Positions 49,650 to 62,290 are shown, numbered from the stretch's first letter. The stretch is DNA of 64,000 nt from Bryum argenteum (GCA_037043015.1 CM073327.1:5066727-5130726), one strand, 5' to 3'. The notes: generated by a model not told the origin, from the sequence alone. Numbers and translations: made by a program.

Positions 49650-50430
49650 GCTCTCTGTATTCACAGGCCTGAGTACTCACTACACTCCCGACGCTCTAGA
49701 CTCAGCACTCTCTCACAGCACAGACAGATCACCCTCGACACAAACACTGCACCCTGGACACAGAGACAGACAGAGCACTCCCGACACAGAGACAGAAAGA
49801 GCACTCCGGACACCGACTAAGGACACAGGACTTAGCGACTCGATACCTCGGACGACTCCACCTCTATATACTCAAGACTTCACCGACTCCTTAGACGAGG
49901 ACGGACTACCGAGACTACACTTCGGAGACAGCACTCCTGCCGAGACAGAACTCCTGCCTTACAACACTCCTGCCGAGACAGTACTCCTGCCGCACTACCG
50001 AGACACCACTCCTGAGACAGCACGGATTACCGAGACAGCACGGACTACCGAGAAGGTGACCACTCCTCGACGCAAAAACCGAGCGACTCACCGCCTCTGC
50101 AGACAACGCTCCCGCCGAGACAAAGACTCTGCCGCACTTCAGAGACACCACTCCTGAGACACCACGGCTTACCGAGACAACACGGACTACCGAGAAGGTG
50201 ACCACTCCTCGACGCAGAAACCGAGCGACTCACCGCCTCTCCTGCCAGCCCTCAAAACTCACAGCAATTGCGATTCGCGACTCAGGACTCCGCGACTCAG
50301 CGACTCGAAGACTCCTGGACTCAGCGCTCAAAAGAATAATCGAGTCGACAACTCGCCGGAATCAAACACCTCGCGGGGTCCACACTCAAGACCCTCGGCG
50401 ACGCTCGCACTCGCATAGTGACCTCACTAC
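49650..50430. repeat. CACTA internal repeat region between divergent genes
   Basis: It is built from ACTC, GAGACAC and CCGAGACA motifs. A unit of 142 bp occurs twice: ACCACTCCTGAGACA at 50,005 and 50,147, with the following AAGGTGACCACTCCTCGACG block at about 50,054 and 50,196. Motif-rich DNA between divergent transposon genes is where promoter and transposase-binding sites would be expected. This role is inference. Confidence 0.65.
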
Positions 50431-51019
50431 TCCAGAATCAACAATGCTCTCCACTCGGACACACACTCTCCGTAATCTGCGTAATCTACGACGATGAGAA
50501 CAGAAGAATCGCTCGGAGCGTATGCAGGGGGGGAGGAAGCAAACTGAAGTGGGAAAAACGACCCCAGCAGGAGGAGGTGCGGCGTCGGTAACGGCCATTC
50601 AATGCAAGTCATCATTCACAGCACTCTGTACTTCCCATCACTCGCCGGCCCCTAGGTATGACTACTGTAATGAAGTGTGTAACGCTTGCTACTCGATTCG
50701 GAATCGTACCCACTCATGAAAATTGGATTAGCCTAATCTATTGTTTGAAAAACAAAATAATGTGGGTCAAACCGGTAATGCATTTAAAAAATCTAAGTAA
50801 TACGTACTGATTTGTATGAATATACATGTAAGCTTGGGATACGTATTTCTTTAAGTATGTATTATATGCTTTTAATATATTATATTAACCATAACTTTGT
50901 TTTGAATATTGAGGTAATGTTAATGAGATTATTTTTTTTGGTCAAATTATTTCCTTATTTTTGGTAATGTGTCACATTACGTATGTTTTGTATCATCGAC
51001 GTATTGTAGGTCTATAAGA

Positions 51020-54000
51020 ATGCCTCGCCGACACAAAGCTGTTGGGGTTTCTCAATTCACTCCTCCCACCCCAACACCTATACCCTCAAATACAGAGGAC
51101 ATTCCATCCTCGCCGCCCAGAACAACATACTCTAGAAAAAGAAGAAGACGGGAAGAAACAACATTGGAAGATGAACCCGATATACCAGAGTTCAAGGTCT
51201 ACTGCCCATGCTGTAAATGTGCACAATTGGATAAGCCAAGTATGAGATATATCTCCATTGTTGATAGTCATATTGATCGTTATAAGATGTCCGATAAGTA
51301 TCAGGTGAATCCTTCACAACTCTTATCTTCAATTCCTGAATAGTATGATTCTTGTAGTTACAGTATAAAAATATTATAATATATAAAAATGAAATTTGTA
51401 ATGACAAGGTAGGGTGTGCACTTGGTATTTCAAGGGGGTTGACAATAACTTCCAATAAACAAGGGTTTATGTCGAAATCGTCAAGTACTATTTCATGGAG
51501 TTTTGAAGATTTTTTGGATCGCAGATCAATTAATTTTAATTCTAAGGCAATACAACCCTAATTTTTTCCTCTGTCGCAGAGATTGTATGAGGCTCAACGG
51601 TTAAGTGTGGACCCTTCCAGTTTGGATCATAGTTTTGACGGCACAGAAGAAGTGGAAGGCAGTGAAGAATTATTTCAGGAGGATGATATATATCGAGACG
51701 ACAAGTTTGTATTAGAAGAATACATGGATCTTCTTCGTGATTTCGATGCACAGGGTCTTCAAGGAAATGACCAATTTCCTCAAGACATGAAGGCTAAACT
51801 TTCGGTACTTGAACAAGAAGCTTCCACCATGATTTTTGATGGGGCAACATCAAGTCGTTTATCAATTATCTTCTTGTTCCTAACCATCCAGGCTGATAAA
51901 CAGATCTCAAATGTTGCCATGGATGCCATTTTTAAAGCAATTTCAGAGAAAGTAATCCCTCTGAATCTAAACTCCAAAATGCCTACAACAAGAGCTGAAG
52001 CACGCAAAATTGTAAGTGATGTGGGTTTTGACTATATCGTCTATCATGCATGTCCTTGTGACCTAACCCTTTACTATGGCCCTATCAAGAAGGACTTGAA
52101 ATTCTGCCCCAAATGTAATCTTTCCCGGTATAGTGAAACAACACAAAGCAAAACAGTTCCACGTAAGGTATGTTTCTCGGAGCCTATTTAATGATTGTTT
52201 CTCATAGTTCTGTACATGTGACAAATTCTTCGTAATTCGTATTTAGCCCATATTAGATGACTTAATAAATACACATTATTTTTCAGCATGTAGTACAATT
52301 TAATTTGTGACAGAATTTGTTGGGATCAAAACATTGACCTGTATAGAATGTTGATAACAGTATCAGCTACTTCACATGCAGTACCTGTTATAAATTAGGT
52401 ATGGTGTATTGTTATTGTAATCACATCCTTCCCAAAATATGTGCAACAGCATGCGTCATGGATACTTCAGAGTCGTTTGTATTAGTAAATTGCCTAAATC
52501 CAATGCAGAATTGTTTATATTAGTATATTCCCGAAATTAAAGGCATGTATGAAATCGGCAAAGCTAAAGTTCTATAACGATGAGTATAGAATGTGGGGAA
52601 AATAAATAAAAATGAGATTCCAGGTTTTTTGTATTTCCAATTCGTACTGTACAGAGTGAGTTCAATCCCAGAGAATGAAAAATGTTTTTTAGAAGAACCA
52701 AAAGTCACACTCCAATTTTATAATAAACAAAGTCTGTTAGAATGCTGAAGTTCTCAGAGTGCTCGAGTATTATCCCAAGAATTAATTACATTTGTTGTTA
52801 CTGTGCAGAGAATGTGGTATTTCCCTATAATACCACGCCTTCTTGCTTATTACCGGAGCCCAAGTTTGTCTCCTCGCATGATATGGCATCGTGACAATAG
52901 AAGTCTTGATGAGGTTATGCGGATACCGGCTGATAGTCCAGCTTGGAAGGCAATGGAGGATAAGTACGACAAAATGAAGGATGCCCGAAGTGTTATGTTA
53001 CAAATTAGTACGGACGGTATCAACCCCGCTGGGTTGAATTCAACAAGCAATTCGCTATGGCCTATTACATGCACTTTGCTTAATTTGAACCCTAAGCTTG
53101 GAATGCATAAAGGACACATTCTTTTGTCGACTATCGTTCCAGGTAATACTCCGAACATTAAGTTTTTGTCCATCAGCTTTCATTTTTTTTCCAACCAACT
53201 GATATTTAACTAATTATGGACTTATTTCGAACTTATGGACTTTTTGCAACTACTGAAGAACCTTGGTTTTATCGGCGGCCAGCCGACACATCCCCATATC
53301 TGCGACTTTCAAAAGGTCACAACTCACTCAATTTTTGTCCAAATGAAACATATGAGGTGTTTTTTGACATCTACATTTTCTGTAGATATCAAAAAACACC
53401 TCATATGTTTCATTTGGACAAAAATTGACTGAGTTATGACCTTTCAAAGATTACGGATGGAGTCTCGAGGTTATATCGGCGGACAGCCGACATTATTTCT
53501 GGACTATGAATTTGTCCATAATTAGTTAAATATCAGATAACCTTATTTTTTCTTCAACACATTTGTTACTCACTACTATATGAGACTGCGTTGTGACTAT
53601 AGTCATAGAGTACCGATTTCAACAACACCTCTGTCACGGGGCATAATAGTTCCTTTGGGAACCTAGTAAGAGTACAAAGATTGAAGGTACTTATTATAAA
53701 GGCCGACGTTTAGAAAGAACCAAAATTCGGTTCAATAAGGAATAAAAGACTAATTGATTGTGACCTTTGTGCAGGGAAAAAAAAAGTTAAAAATTTTAAC
53801 ACATACATGGAGCCGTTGATAGATGAGCTTTTGAGGTTGTGGGTGGATGGAGTTGAGGCCTATGATGCGAACACTAAAGAAAATTTCAAACTTTATGCTA
53901 TGATGCTATGGTCATTGCATGACTTCCCGGGGTATGGAGTATTTTCTTCTTTACAAACTCAAGGGTTGAAAGCTTGCCCCCCTTGTGGCCCAAATGTGAT

Positions 54001-57000
54001 AGAGTCAAAATACTGTACGTACTTGAGAAAAGTAGTATATATAGGGCATAGGAAATACCTCCCTATGAAGCACAAGTACCGGGCAAATAGAAACCGACAC
54101 AAATTTGATGGTTCTTCATATAATAAAGTTCCTAAGCCGGAGAGAACAACAGGAAAATTTTGGCTCAAACAATGGAGGAAGGTTGAAAGAAATAAAGTTC
54201 TCCTCAAAGACTCAGGCATGAAGGAAAAGTCGATCTTATTCCGTCTTCCTTACTACAAGGTTAGTACTATGGAGTTATTTACCTTTTCCCTATTTGTCTC
54301 TTACGTGCAATGCTATAGTTACTTGTACAAAGTTCCTTCGTTTAAAGAGTAGTACACATCAGAATATGAGGAAACTAGGTCACTAGAAAATGCATGATAG
54401 AAGTAGTAGTGAGAGTTTGGAATCTTTACTAAGAAACGAGTTGATGGCCAATATATTTGGATGTTGTAATTCTCAGAACTTCTTCTAAATTGTATTATAA
54501 AGTTTTGATTACATAGTTAAACCGGTAGATATTTAGTAATGAGAGATGATATGAGTTTGTAATACCGTAGTAGTAGGCATAAAAGATGAAAGAATACCTC
54601 ACCAACAGATTACACAATCTTCACATAATCTTTTGTAGATGTAATATTTACAACTAAGATAAGGTGTCATAACATTGAATATACAAACATTTACCATTTG
54701 TTACGTAGATATCTAAAAAGTGTGTATAAAAGCAAGGGGCGTTTATAATATTCCAGATAACAGTCATATATATAATTCATCATTACTACACTTAATGCCC
54801 TATTGTTTCACCCGAAGTAGTATAATAGTTAAGTTCCGAAAATAAATTATTAGTAGAATTTCATGAAATTAAGGTTGAATTAGTTAGGAAATTTGTAGTG
54901 TATGAAATAAGACTCAGATACATAACATTGATGAAATTCAGTAATTTCACTGTGCTTCAATTTTCGTAATCATGTAAGCGACCATAAATATTGTTCACTA
55001 TGCATGACTCCTTAATTATTGTTTTCACATACTTCTAAGTTCGGCCTTTTTTTGTCTACCAGCACCTACTCGTCCCTCATTTGCTAGATGTGATGCATAC
55101 GGAGAAGAACGTTTCAGCTTCTTTGCTAAAAACATTCTCAAATTGTAAGGGGACGAAGTCCGATTCACTTGCATTACGCAAGTCTTTACAACAATTCAAT
55201 GTACTGCAACGATTTCACCCGGTAGAAGATGGAGTTGATGAGAAGGGCCTAACGAGATGGACATATACGCCAGCTGATTGGATTTGGAAGGCTCCAGAGT
55301 ACGATAATATCATCCACATGATATCATCAACGCGTACTCCTTTCGGCTATGGATCAAGCTTCCGCCACAAGTTCAACAATCGTAAGCTTGTAGGTTTCAA
55401 AACCCATGATTATCATAATGTGCTTCATGATTTACTACCCATTGCCGTTAGAGGTACTCTGACGCCCGGTATTCGAAGTATTGTATACCGGTTATCCGCC
55501 CTTTTCCGTTGGGTGTGCTCAAAAGAAATTAAGATATCGGATTGTCAAAATATGAAGAAGGAAGCGGCTGAGATATTGTGTGAAATGGAAATACATTTAC
55601 CTATTTCTATTTTTGACATACAAGTCCACAATATCTTGCATATAGTAGAAGAAGTAGAACTTGCGGGCCCAGTTTCTATAAGATGGATGTATCACATTGA
55701 GCGATACCTTAAAGTATTAAAAGACTTTGTAAGACAACGAGCTAGACCGGAAGGGTCGATCGCTGAAGGATACATATGTGCTGAATCTATGTTCCATGTG
55801 AATGAATATACTCAAAGGTTGGATAGGTTTGCAACCCGATTACAAAAACCAACAGAGGAGGATGTACGATCGAAAGGGATAGTATTGCCAAAGTTATCAT
55901 CTCCTAAACCTTTGGATCCAATTTTCAGGGAACAAGCACATAGGTTTTTATTACTTAATGCTCCATGCATGGAACCTTGGAGGGAGAGATATGACTTAGA
56001 GTGTGGGGACTTGGTACATAAACCTTCATTCAAGGATTGGGTTCAAGATACAGTTCGGAATGACATATCTAAAAATAAGGCAGTGTCCCAAATGGTTTTA
56101 GATATTATACTTGGTCCAGGAGACAAGGGCCATTTCTACAGTATGTGTTGGGCCTACGGAAGTCACTATCGCATAATGGCCAGGGATTTGACCAAAAAAA
56201 CTACCTTTGACAGTGGGGTATCGGTTCTATACGACATTGGAGGGGACAAAATAGAGTTTTATGGCTACATAGACAACATTGTGAAGTTGAATTTTGATAG
56301 CTTTGAATCAGTTTTGTTCCGTTGCGAATTTTGGGATTCTATCATTAGGCAACATGGCTCAAATGCCACTGTATTAGAGGATGAATGTGGTTTCGACCGT
56401 GTTAAGGCAGGGGAATTCCTAAGGTCATCGGGAGTTGAAGATGATCCCTTTATTTTTCCAAAGGATGTGAATCAGCTGTTTTACGTAGATGATCCTATGA
56501 ACCAAGGCTGGAAGTTAGCTATTAAAGTGAAGCCGCGATCAAATCTGGTAGTATACAAGAGGCCAGAGTTGTTGGCTACAGCATCGGAGGTTGAAAATGT
56601 AAACACTTTACCTTTTCAAGGAAATTTGCCAGGACCGGTCACTGGTGAAGGAGGTGCAGAATTGTTAATTCCGGATGCAACAGTATCGGAGTTGCTGACT
56701 GTTGAAGCTGATGATGATGCCGGGGAAGATCTGGGCGTCGACGAAGAAGATGAGGAAAACAACACAGTCCTTGCGGACATGACAGCAGAGGAATATTTTT
56801 CCGATCAAGAAGAAAGACCGGCTGCCTTCTTAGATGACCCAGAGGAATTCGAGCAATTTGCGAGTGAAGATGAGTTACTAGACATTGAAAGTGATGGCGA
56901 AATGGAGAATGACACACCACTGCATCGTCTGGGTACTGCGGCTTCCGTGTCGACTAAGGTACAATACCAAGAACTCATCAAAACTACCTCGTCTTGTTGT

Positions 57001-57063
57001 CTCTACAAAAATGTTTAATTTCTACGTTTTCATTCTTCTGTACATTAGGGACGCGAAAAGTGA
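51020..57063 (+). CDS. CACTA TNP2-like transposase
   Basis: Exons are 51,020-51,304, 51,580-52,167, 52,809-53,142, 53,775-54,259, 55,063-56,958 and a 15-base end 57,049-57,063. All joins keep frame, giving about 1,200 aa. The N terminus has a Cys pair motif (YCPCCKC), as in the transposase-associated domain. Then follow MPTTRAEARKI, HACPCDLTLYYG and FCPKCNLSRY, and the core DDE region of the TNP2 family: MIWHRDNRSLDEVMR, LWPITCTLLNLNPKLGM, FNTYMEPLIDELLRLWVDGV, LHDFPGYGVFSS, KACPPCG, HLLDVMHTEKNVSASLL. DUF4218-like sequence (GPVSIRWMYHIERYLKVLKD) and DUF4216-like sequence follow, then an acidic tail. It catalyses excision and insertion of CACTA ends. Intron 3 holds a fold-back element. No internal stop is seen. 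Confidence 0.9.
53199..53536. mobile_element. Fold-back element in TNP2 intron 3
   Basis: The ends are 23-base perfect inverted repeats (53,199-53,221 and 53,514-53,536, CTGATATTTAACTAATTATG plus GAC). Inside, ATCGGCGG.CAGCCGAC occurs on both sides in inverted order. The centre is a near-perfect hairpin of about 50-base arms (about 53,331-53,440, TTTGTCCAAATGAAACATAT..) around a loop of a few bases. It probably inserted into the transposase intron. No target duplication could be fixed. Confidence 0.8.
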
Positions 57064-57874
57064 GGACGTTGGGGCGACAAGTACACCGTATCTTTATTGG
57101 CTATGGTGGCGGCGTTTTCGACTGGAACGCCACTGTTTGTCGCTCCCAGCCTTGAAGTCAAGGAGCGGGACCACTCATGTGGCCAAGGAACAGCAGTTAC
57201 AGCACCGAAACCTCCACATGTAGCCGAAAAGGCTGCGAGCACGTCATCGGGAATATCCATCCTCCAATGAGGTTATTCCAGTAAGTAATCCTGTAAACCG
57301 TAATCGGGTAATCTTTCGAGTTACTAAGTATCACCGAGGCTTTCGTCATTCGGCATCTTTGCTTGTCTCTCTCGTTAAACAGCAAGGTTGTTGCAGAGCC
57401 ATACGAACAGGATGTGAAGATGTTGTCCCAGTTGCAGCGATTTGAGTTCTTGACTTAAGAAGCACAAGTGCAACGAGTAGGAGAGTAGCCAAAGACGGTG
57501 TACAGGGAACCGGAAATTGGCTGGCCTCATACCCAGATATCCAGGTAATACTGAATCACGCCTCCACTGGTGCAATCCGAATTTCTACATCACTCTGGAC
57601 TGTCTATCGGCAGATGTAATCAGATTTTGTGGGAACCTCTACGGTATGGTGTGCTGATGGATTGGAAGCTCGTTTTGTATCTCTACTGGTTTCATGTATA
57701 CACACAGGGAACGGAAACAGAAGGTGCCGCAGTTTTAAAAACATGCTCCTGTAGTTTTCTGGTACGGCAATCGCATTGCCTTGAAATATAGAGAGCAGAA
57801 GTTGATAGCATTGTGTCAAACATGAAGTGCATGAGTTCTGACGTGTACTCTGTCGTGTAGGGAGATCTCAACAT

Positions 57875-58303
57875 ATGGCGGCCCGTACGGATTCTGGTAT
57901 CCGTCATACACCGACTACTGGCAGAACGACAGTCCGTCACTTAGGAACTGAATACCAAATTCATGGTGGCAGCAAGACAGTAACCGTAGAGCAAACACTG
58001 AAGCGAGCGAGTGGGGACGTGGACTTTGTTCCGCATCATGGATTTGAAGGCAGTGAACTCCTTCCAGCAATCCCTAATGTCATTGTGGCTGAAGAAGTGT
58101 GGCCCAAGATCTGCGGCGATAACCATTCTAGTCAGATACAGAACATGTTTAAAATGAGATTAGTGTCTAAGTTTTGGTGCGCCTTCATTGACAATACGGA
58201 GCTCATGGACCGCCATCAAATGTCCAAGTATAATGCGGTTGGTCCATGGAGATATAAATATGCTCCAGGCATGTTTCAGATTTTTGCTCGCCTCTTAGAG
58301 TAG
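57875..58303 (+). CDS. CACTA-internal ORF with F-box-like motif (142 aa)
   Basis: It lies downstream of the TNP2-like gene and starts MAARTDSGIRHTPTTG. Residues about 70-115 read LPAIPNVIVAEEVWPKICGD, QIQNMFKMRLVSKFWCAFID. The spacing and the pattern LP..I..E.WPK..., R.VSK.W..FI resemble an F-box motif. F-box proteins bind SKP1 in SCF ubiquitin ligases. It could be a captured host exon, the last exon of a longer transposon gene (a GTGTAG acceptor lies at 57,860), or a chance likeness. No substrate-binding repeats follow. Confidence 0.4.
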   Translation: MAARTDSGIRHTPTTGRTTVRHLGTEYQIHGGSKTVTVEQTLKRASGDVDFVPHHGFEGSELLPAIPNVIVAEEVWPKICGDNHSSQIQNMFKMRLVSKFWCAFIDNTELMDRHQMSKYNAVGPWRYKYAPGMFQIFARLLE

Positions 58304-58309
58304 TGCAGA

Positions 58310-59546
58310 TTGATGTCTTATTTCGTGACAATGCATTAGTCTCCTGAATGCCAGTCCATGATGCAACTAGGACTCTTTTTTGAAAAGGTCAGGGCCAAGT
58401 TCAGAGGGGGCTCGTTCTGAGGAAGGCAATAAAAGCCGCAGTAAGCCTCACCCGATGTTAATCGTAGGTATTATAAAATTTTCATACCAGAAGAGCTGAC
58501 AGAGGCGATGATTTTCTCCCTATGTGGAGCAGTGGTGGTACATTCTGATAGTGTTATTGCGTTTGTTATATTTATTTTGAGTTCACCGGTTTTTTAAGAA
58601 TCATCGAGTTTAAATGAAAATGTTTTACCAGGGCCGTTAGTTTGGCAGATTTTCGGGACATTACTTACAATGAAAGTAAATCGGAGTTCTAAATACGGAT
58701 TGTAGAAGAACACAATACGATAATCAGACATTTAGCCTAAAAGTTGGCCGAAGTTTATATGTGAGAACGGCACCCCCTATCCTAAACGTATACTAAACGT
58801 AGACAAAATTACCTCTCCATAAATCAATTTTTACGGATGTGATGGGCAAACCTCGTTATTAGCATTGATCGGTTATCCCAGTTTTGTTACGTTTGGCAAG
58901 ATAACTTACATACCACCTTTTATCCCTAAACTTATGTTCAGTAATCTAAATTATGGATTTGCTAAAATTTCGCACAAATTATACAATGTCTCGCAATATG
59001 ATATCACAATATATGTATCTGAATAAAAGGGTAAAAGAATTCAAACTCAATTTCATCATTTACCTCTTCCTAGTAATACCCAATCATCTAGTTAAACAAC
59101 TAAGTGAAATCCGAATCTACATAGGAGGAGGGATTAAATTATTTTATTTTTGCAACTGTTGTCAAAGATCCAGGTTTAAATTACTGTAAGAACCCGCTTT
59201 CCGGATAAGCAGCTAGGTAAGACGGAGTTTACTCAGTTTAAAATGCTACGGTTAATGTATAATTGCACAATCTCAAGCTGTAGCCCGCTCAGTACTGGAC
59301 ACGTGTTTTGACAGTTCTCGTAAAGATGGCGACTACAGTACTATAGCCGCGCACGAAGGGAATCCCGTCGGAGGGAACGTCGCGTTCTCCGGAAATTGAG
59401 CAGTTCTCCACGAACGTAGTGCGAACGTAGCTCCGGACAGCCGGTTTTCGATATTTTTAAAAACGTAGCCCACATCATCCGTAACGTAGCGAGATCCGGA
59501 AACGTAGCATGAAAAACGTAGCTACCAGGGCAGTATTCTAGTAGTG
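58310..59546. other. CACTA right subterminal region
   Basis: No gene is seen. The last 140 bases hold repeated AACGTAGC motifs, nearly all in the same orientation, with GC-rich DNA between (TCCGGAAATTGAGC, TCCGGACAGCCGG). In CACTA elements such subterminal motifs are the binding sites of the element's DNA-binding protein. The match of motif to protein here is inference. Confidence 0.7.
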
Positions 59547-59549
59547 GAT

Positions 59550-59573
59550 AGGTTTTCTTGTAGAGTTTCCCAT
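59550..59573 (-). pseudogene. Severed first eight codons of the split gene
   Basis: The ATG at 59,573 opens MGNSTRKP. After removing the CACTA element and one GAT, the frame runs straight into IDVPVLQSPP at 44,224. The bases around the ATG (GCTATGGG) are an acceptable start context. The promoter must lie to the right (above 59,573). Transcription from it now enters the right end of the transposon. Confidence 0.75.
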
Positions 59574-59574
59574 A

Positions 59575-61045
59575 GCTATCAATCTAAGAGATACAACACA
59601 AGTTAGAGTATAATCTATGCCTCAAAACAAGATGGAAAATCAAATGCAAATGGTGCTTAAATGCTTTGAGGCATGTGCACTTGAAGCCGTACACTTGTCT
59701 CTTTATTTAAGCATGTAGGCCACATTTCATCGTGGAGTCTTGGAGACATCCAACGTGTCCTAACCTTTTAAGTCAAAGTGTTTAAGCATCTTGCAACCAT
59801 TCAAAAATCTATCTTCAAATATATGCGACATGCACAAGTGTAATTATGCTTTTAGGTGGATCTCTATTATGACTTTTTTTGGTCGTGTTTTCGGAACTTT
59901 TTTCGTACGTTCTCGATTGCTAACTTTTGTTCATAGTTTTGCTTCAGATTCTACACGAGGAATGATTTTATAGTTCTTTTCCCTCTTAATTACTAGCATA
60001 TCTTTTATGTGTTTTTTTTTCCCCAAATGAATCAGCAATCAAGTACTAGGCTACTTAGTTGGTGCATTATCTAATTTACCATCAAATCAAAGCCTAAAGG
60101 CGAGATCTCATGGTATTTGCGGCGAAGCACTCTATTCGTGTCGCGGCTCATTGTTGTGTCTGTTAGTCGCGCTTTTCTTTTTCTCTCGTCAAAGTTGATG
60201 ATTCTAGAATCATAATAGGATCAATAAGCTTATCACTTTCGATGGAAAAGGCTAGAAGATAAAATAATATGGGTGTTTTTGTAATAAAGATTAGGGGATT
60301 TCTACCTATTATGGCCATATTTGTTAGAATTCAAGATATTTTCAGTGAAACTAAAACATTCTTGAAGCAAAGATAAGTCTTCATTAATCCACCTTATATA
60401 ACACGCATCAACATGCAATTCATTGGGATATTCTTGGTCGAAAGCTTGACATGCACATGGAGCCATGTGTTAATGTGCAATTATCATAAAATATTATAGA
60501 TTTTGTATTTTTCAAGTGTCAAATTTTTATTTGGTAACCTTTAAGAATTCCCCTCTATATCAATGGTTTGTATCTACATGGTATATTAAATTGAATTAGA
60601 AAGTAAATAGGTACTTCACCAAACTAGATGCCTCTACCTTAAAAGTTGATGTTGGGTACACATTGATAATGTTCCTCATGCATTGAATGTCATCAATTAA
60701 TTTTTATTGAAATAGCAACCAACCGTATTTTAAAACTACAATGCATAATAAAAATTCATGTTTGATTCAAAACTTACATAATAAAATTATTAGTTTTAGG
60801 TCAATTTCAATTCAATTTAGTTTTTTGTTACAATAAGAAATTTTTTAGAGTGATCAATTTTAATACTGAACACTCACAAAATCCACTAGAAGTCAAGCTC
60901 ATCATAATAAAATAGTCACTAACTTGGTACATTAGAGCTTGAGCACTTACAAAGGAGGCAAAATTTAACATCTACATTAAGCTTTACAACGCACATTTAA
61001 TGAAAATGTGATTTTTAGATTCCAATATTGCTCACAAGGACTAGT
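59575..61045. other. AT-rich flank of the split gene
   Basis: This should contain the promoter of the split gene. A TAAGAGATACAACACAAGTTAGAG block at 59,584 is echoed near 63,033 (TAAGAGAGAGCAGCAACACAAG), upstream of the decayed paralog, which supports a tandem duplication. No other gene is supported. Confidence 0.45.
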
Positions 61046-61049
61046 ACTA

Positions 61050-62290
61050 CCATGTGTTGTGCAAGTGCCACATTTTGTCTACTCTCCATTCAGAAATTTT
61101 GACACATGTAGTGTAAGGACTAGAAGGTGCTGAGTAAGCTTGACGATGGGGAGGCTCCATGATTGAGTTGCAGTAGAGACTTAGAGGCTCGGAGAAAGTC
61201 ATATAAAAATATTTAGCTAATGTTTTGGTGATTGAAGGATTGGGAATTGTGGTGGTTTGTAAAACAGCCTCCAACTGAAGTTGCTTGTTGCCTATATGTT
61301 TAAACACCTCTCTCATGTGTTGCTCATGTTGAGACGAACCCGGTGCTTGCTATTAATGCTTACTAGCTCAAAGTACAAGATATGATCGTATTCCGTGATG
61401 TGACCCAAGGAGGCGGACGTCTTTCTGCAATGATGTAAAAACACTTAGAATACTAAGCATTGTTTTCTTCACATTTTCAGAATTTGCAATCACTAATTTA
61501 ATGTTTATACTCATTCTTAAAGGTTCCCGGTGATGTTTTTGGTACAATTTATTTGGATGCATATTATGACGAACAACATATCTTAATTGTTTTTTTCTTA
61601 TAGAAATATTGCTAGTAAGGTTTCTTTGCCTTGAACCCCATATTCGTTAAATTGGCCCAATCCCCTTTATATTTGGCCGCACACTATTCAAATAAATAGA
61701 GTAAAGTGAAACAAAAAAGTTTTAAGATGGGAAAATATATTAATAATTTATTTTAGTCCTCTCAATGCATGTTGATTTTAATGTAATTATCTGCATGGCA
61801 TTGTTTTCATTTGTGCTATATACACTATTTCAAGCGGCCAAAATAATAGGGATTGGCCAATTTAACGAATATGGCCTTCTTGACATCAACACAAGGGCTT
61901 ATATTAAGCCCTATACTTAATTCGCAACTTCTACTTCGTAAAACTTCTTTTCTACACTTGTTAAAAACATCATACGAAAAGAACAAATTAATATTACTTT
62001 ATTATAGAAAATTTGCTTGTGTTTGCTACTCTTACAACAAAAAAACAAATTAAAAACAACATATGTGATAAAACATACTAACCAAACTTATGAGTGCCTT
62101 ACAACTGCATTACTTCCCTTACATTGATTAGATGAACAACTTGAACTTATCTCATGCAAAAATGCTTGAATTTGTTATCTCAAATTATAACAGTTAAGTC
62201 TCAAAGGAACATATCTAGTCGTTGAACTCCAGACCATGAATATTCCCCAATTGAGACCTAAAGACTTGAGAAAAACCCTCCGCTACATCA
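61050..62290 (-). pseudogene. Decayed paralog of the CACTA-split gene
   Basis: An exon-1-like segment at about 62,213-62,290 reads ILDVAEGFSQVFRSQLGNIH against NVSDATKGKCEVFRVYIGEY. An exon-2-like segment at about 61,430-61,150 reads KDVRLLG, then after a one-base shift HITEYDHILYFELV against YITEEDNIWCFELA. It ends with KQLQLEAVL against MDLQLEAVL after an in-frame stop. The splice acceptor before exon 2 (TTGCAG) is kept. The frameshift and stops make it a pseudogene. Its order and strand match the split gene, so the two form an old tandem pair. Confidence 0.8.

Larger units (their letters stand above)
44225..59546. mobile_element. CACTA (En/Spm) transposon, 15.3 kb, complete ends
   Basis: Both ends begin CACTACTAG when read inward (44,225 on plus; 59,546 on minus) and stay similar for about 20 bases (GGTTACAGCACTG against AATACTGCCCTG). 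A 3-bp target duplication GAT flanks it (44,222-44,224 and 59,547-59,549), the classic CACTA size. Subterminal AACGTAGC motifs occur in both orientations at the left (44,259, 44,348) and at least six times at the right (59,410-59,530). It carries a TNP2-like transposase (+) and a Transposase_24-like gene (-), divergent from about 49.4-51.0 kb. Intact ends and nearly intact genes suggest a recent, perhaps mobile, copy. Confidence 0.95.

Noticed and set aside
57064-57870. Further TNP2 exons after 57,063
   Set aside because: A TGA follows the last good acceptor after four codons, and later frames show no TNP2-family motifs.
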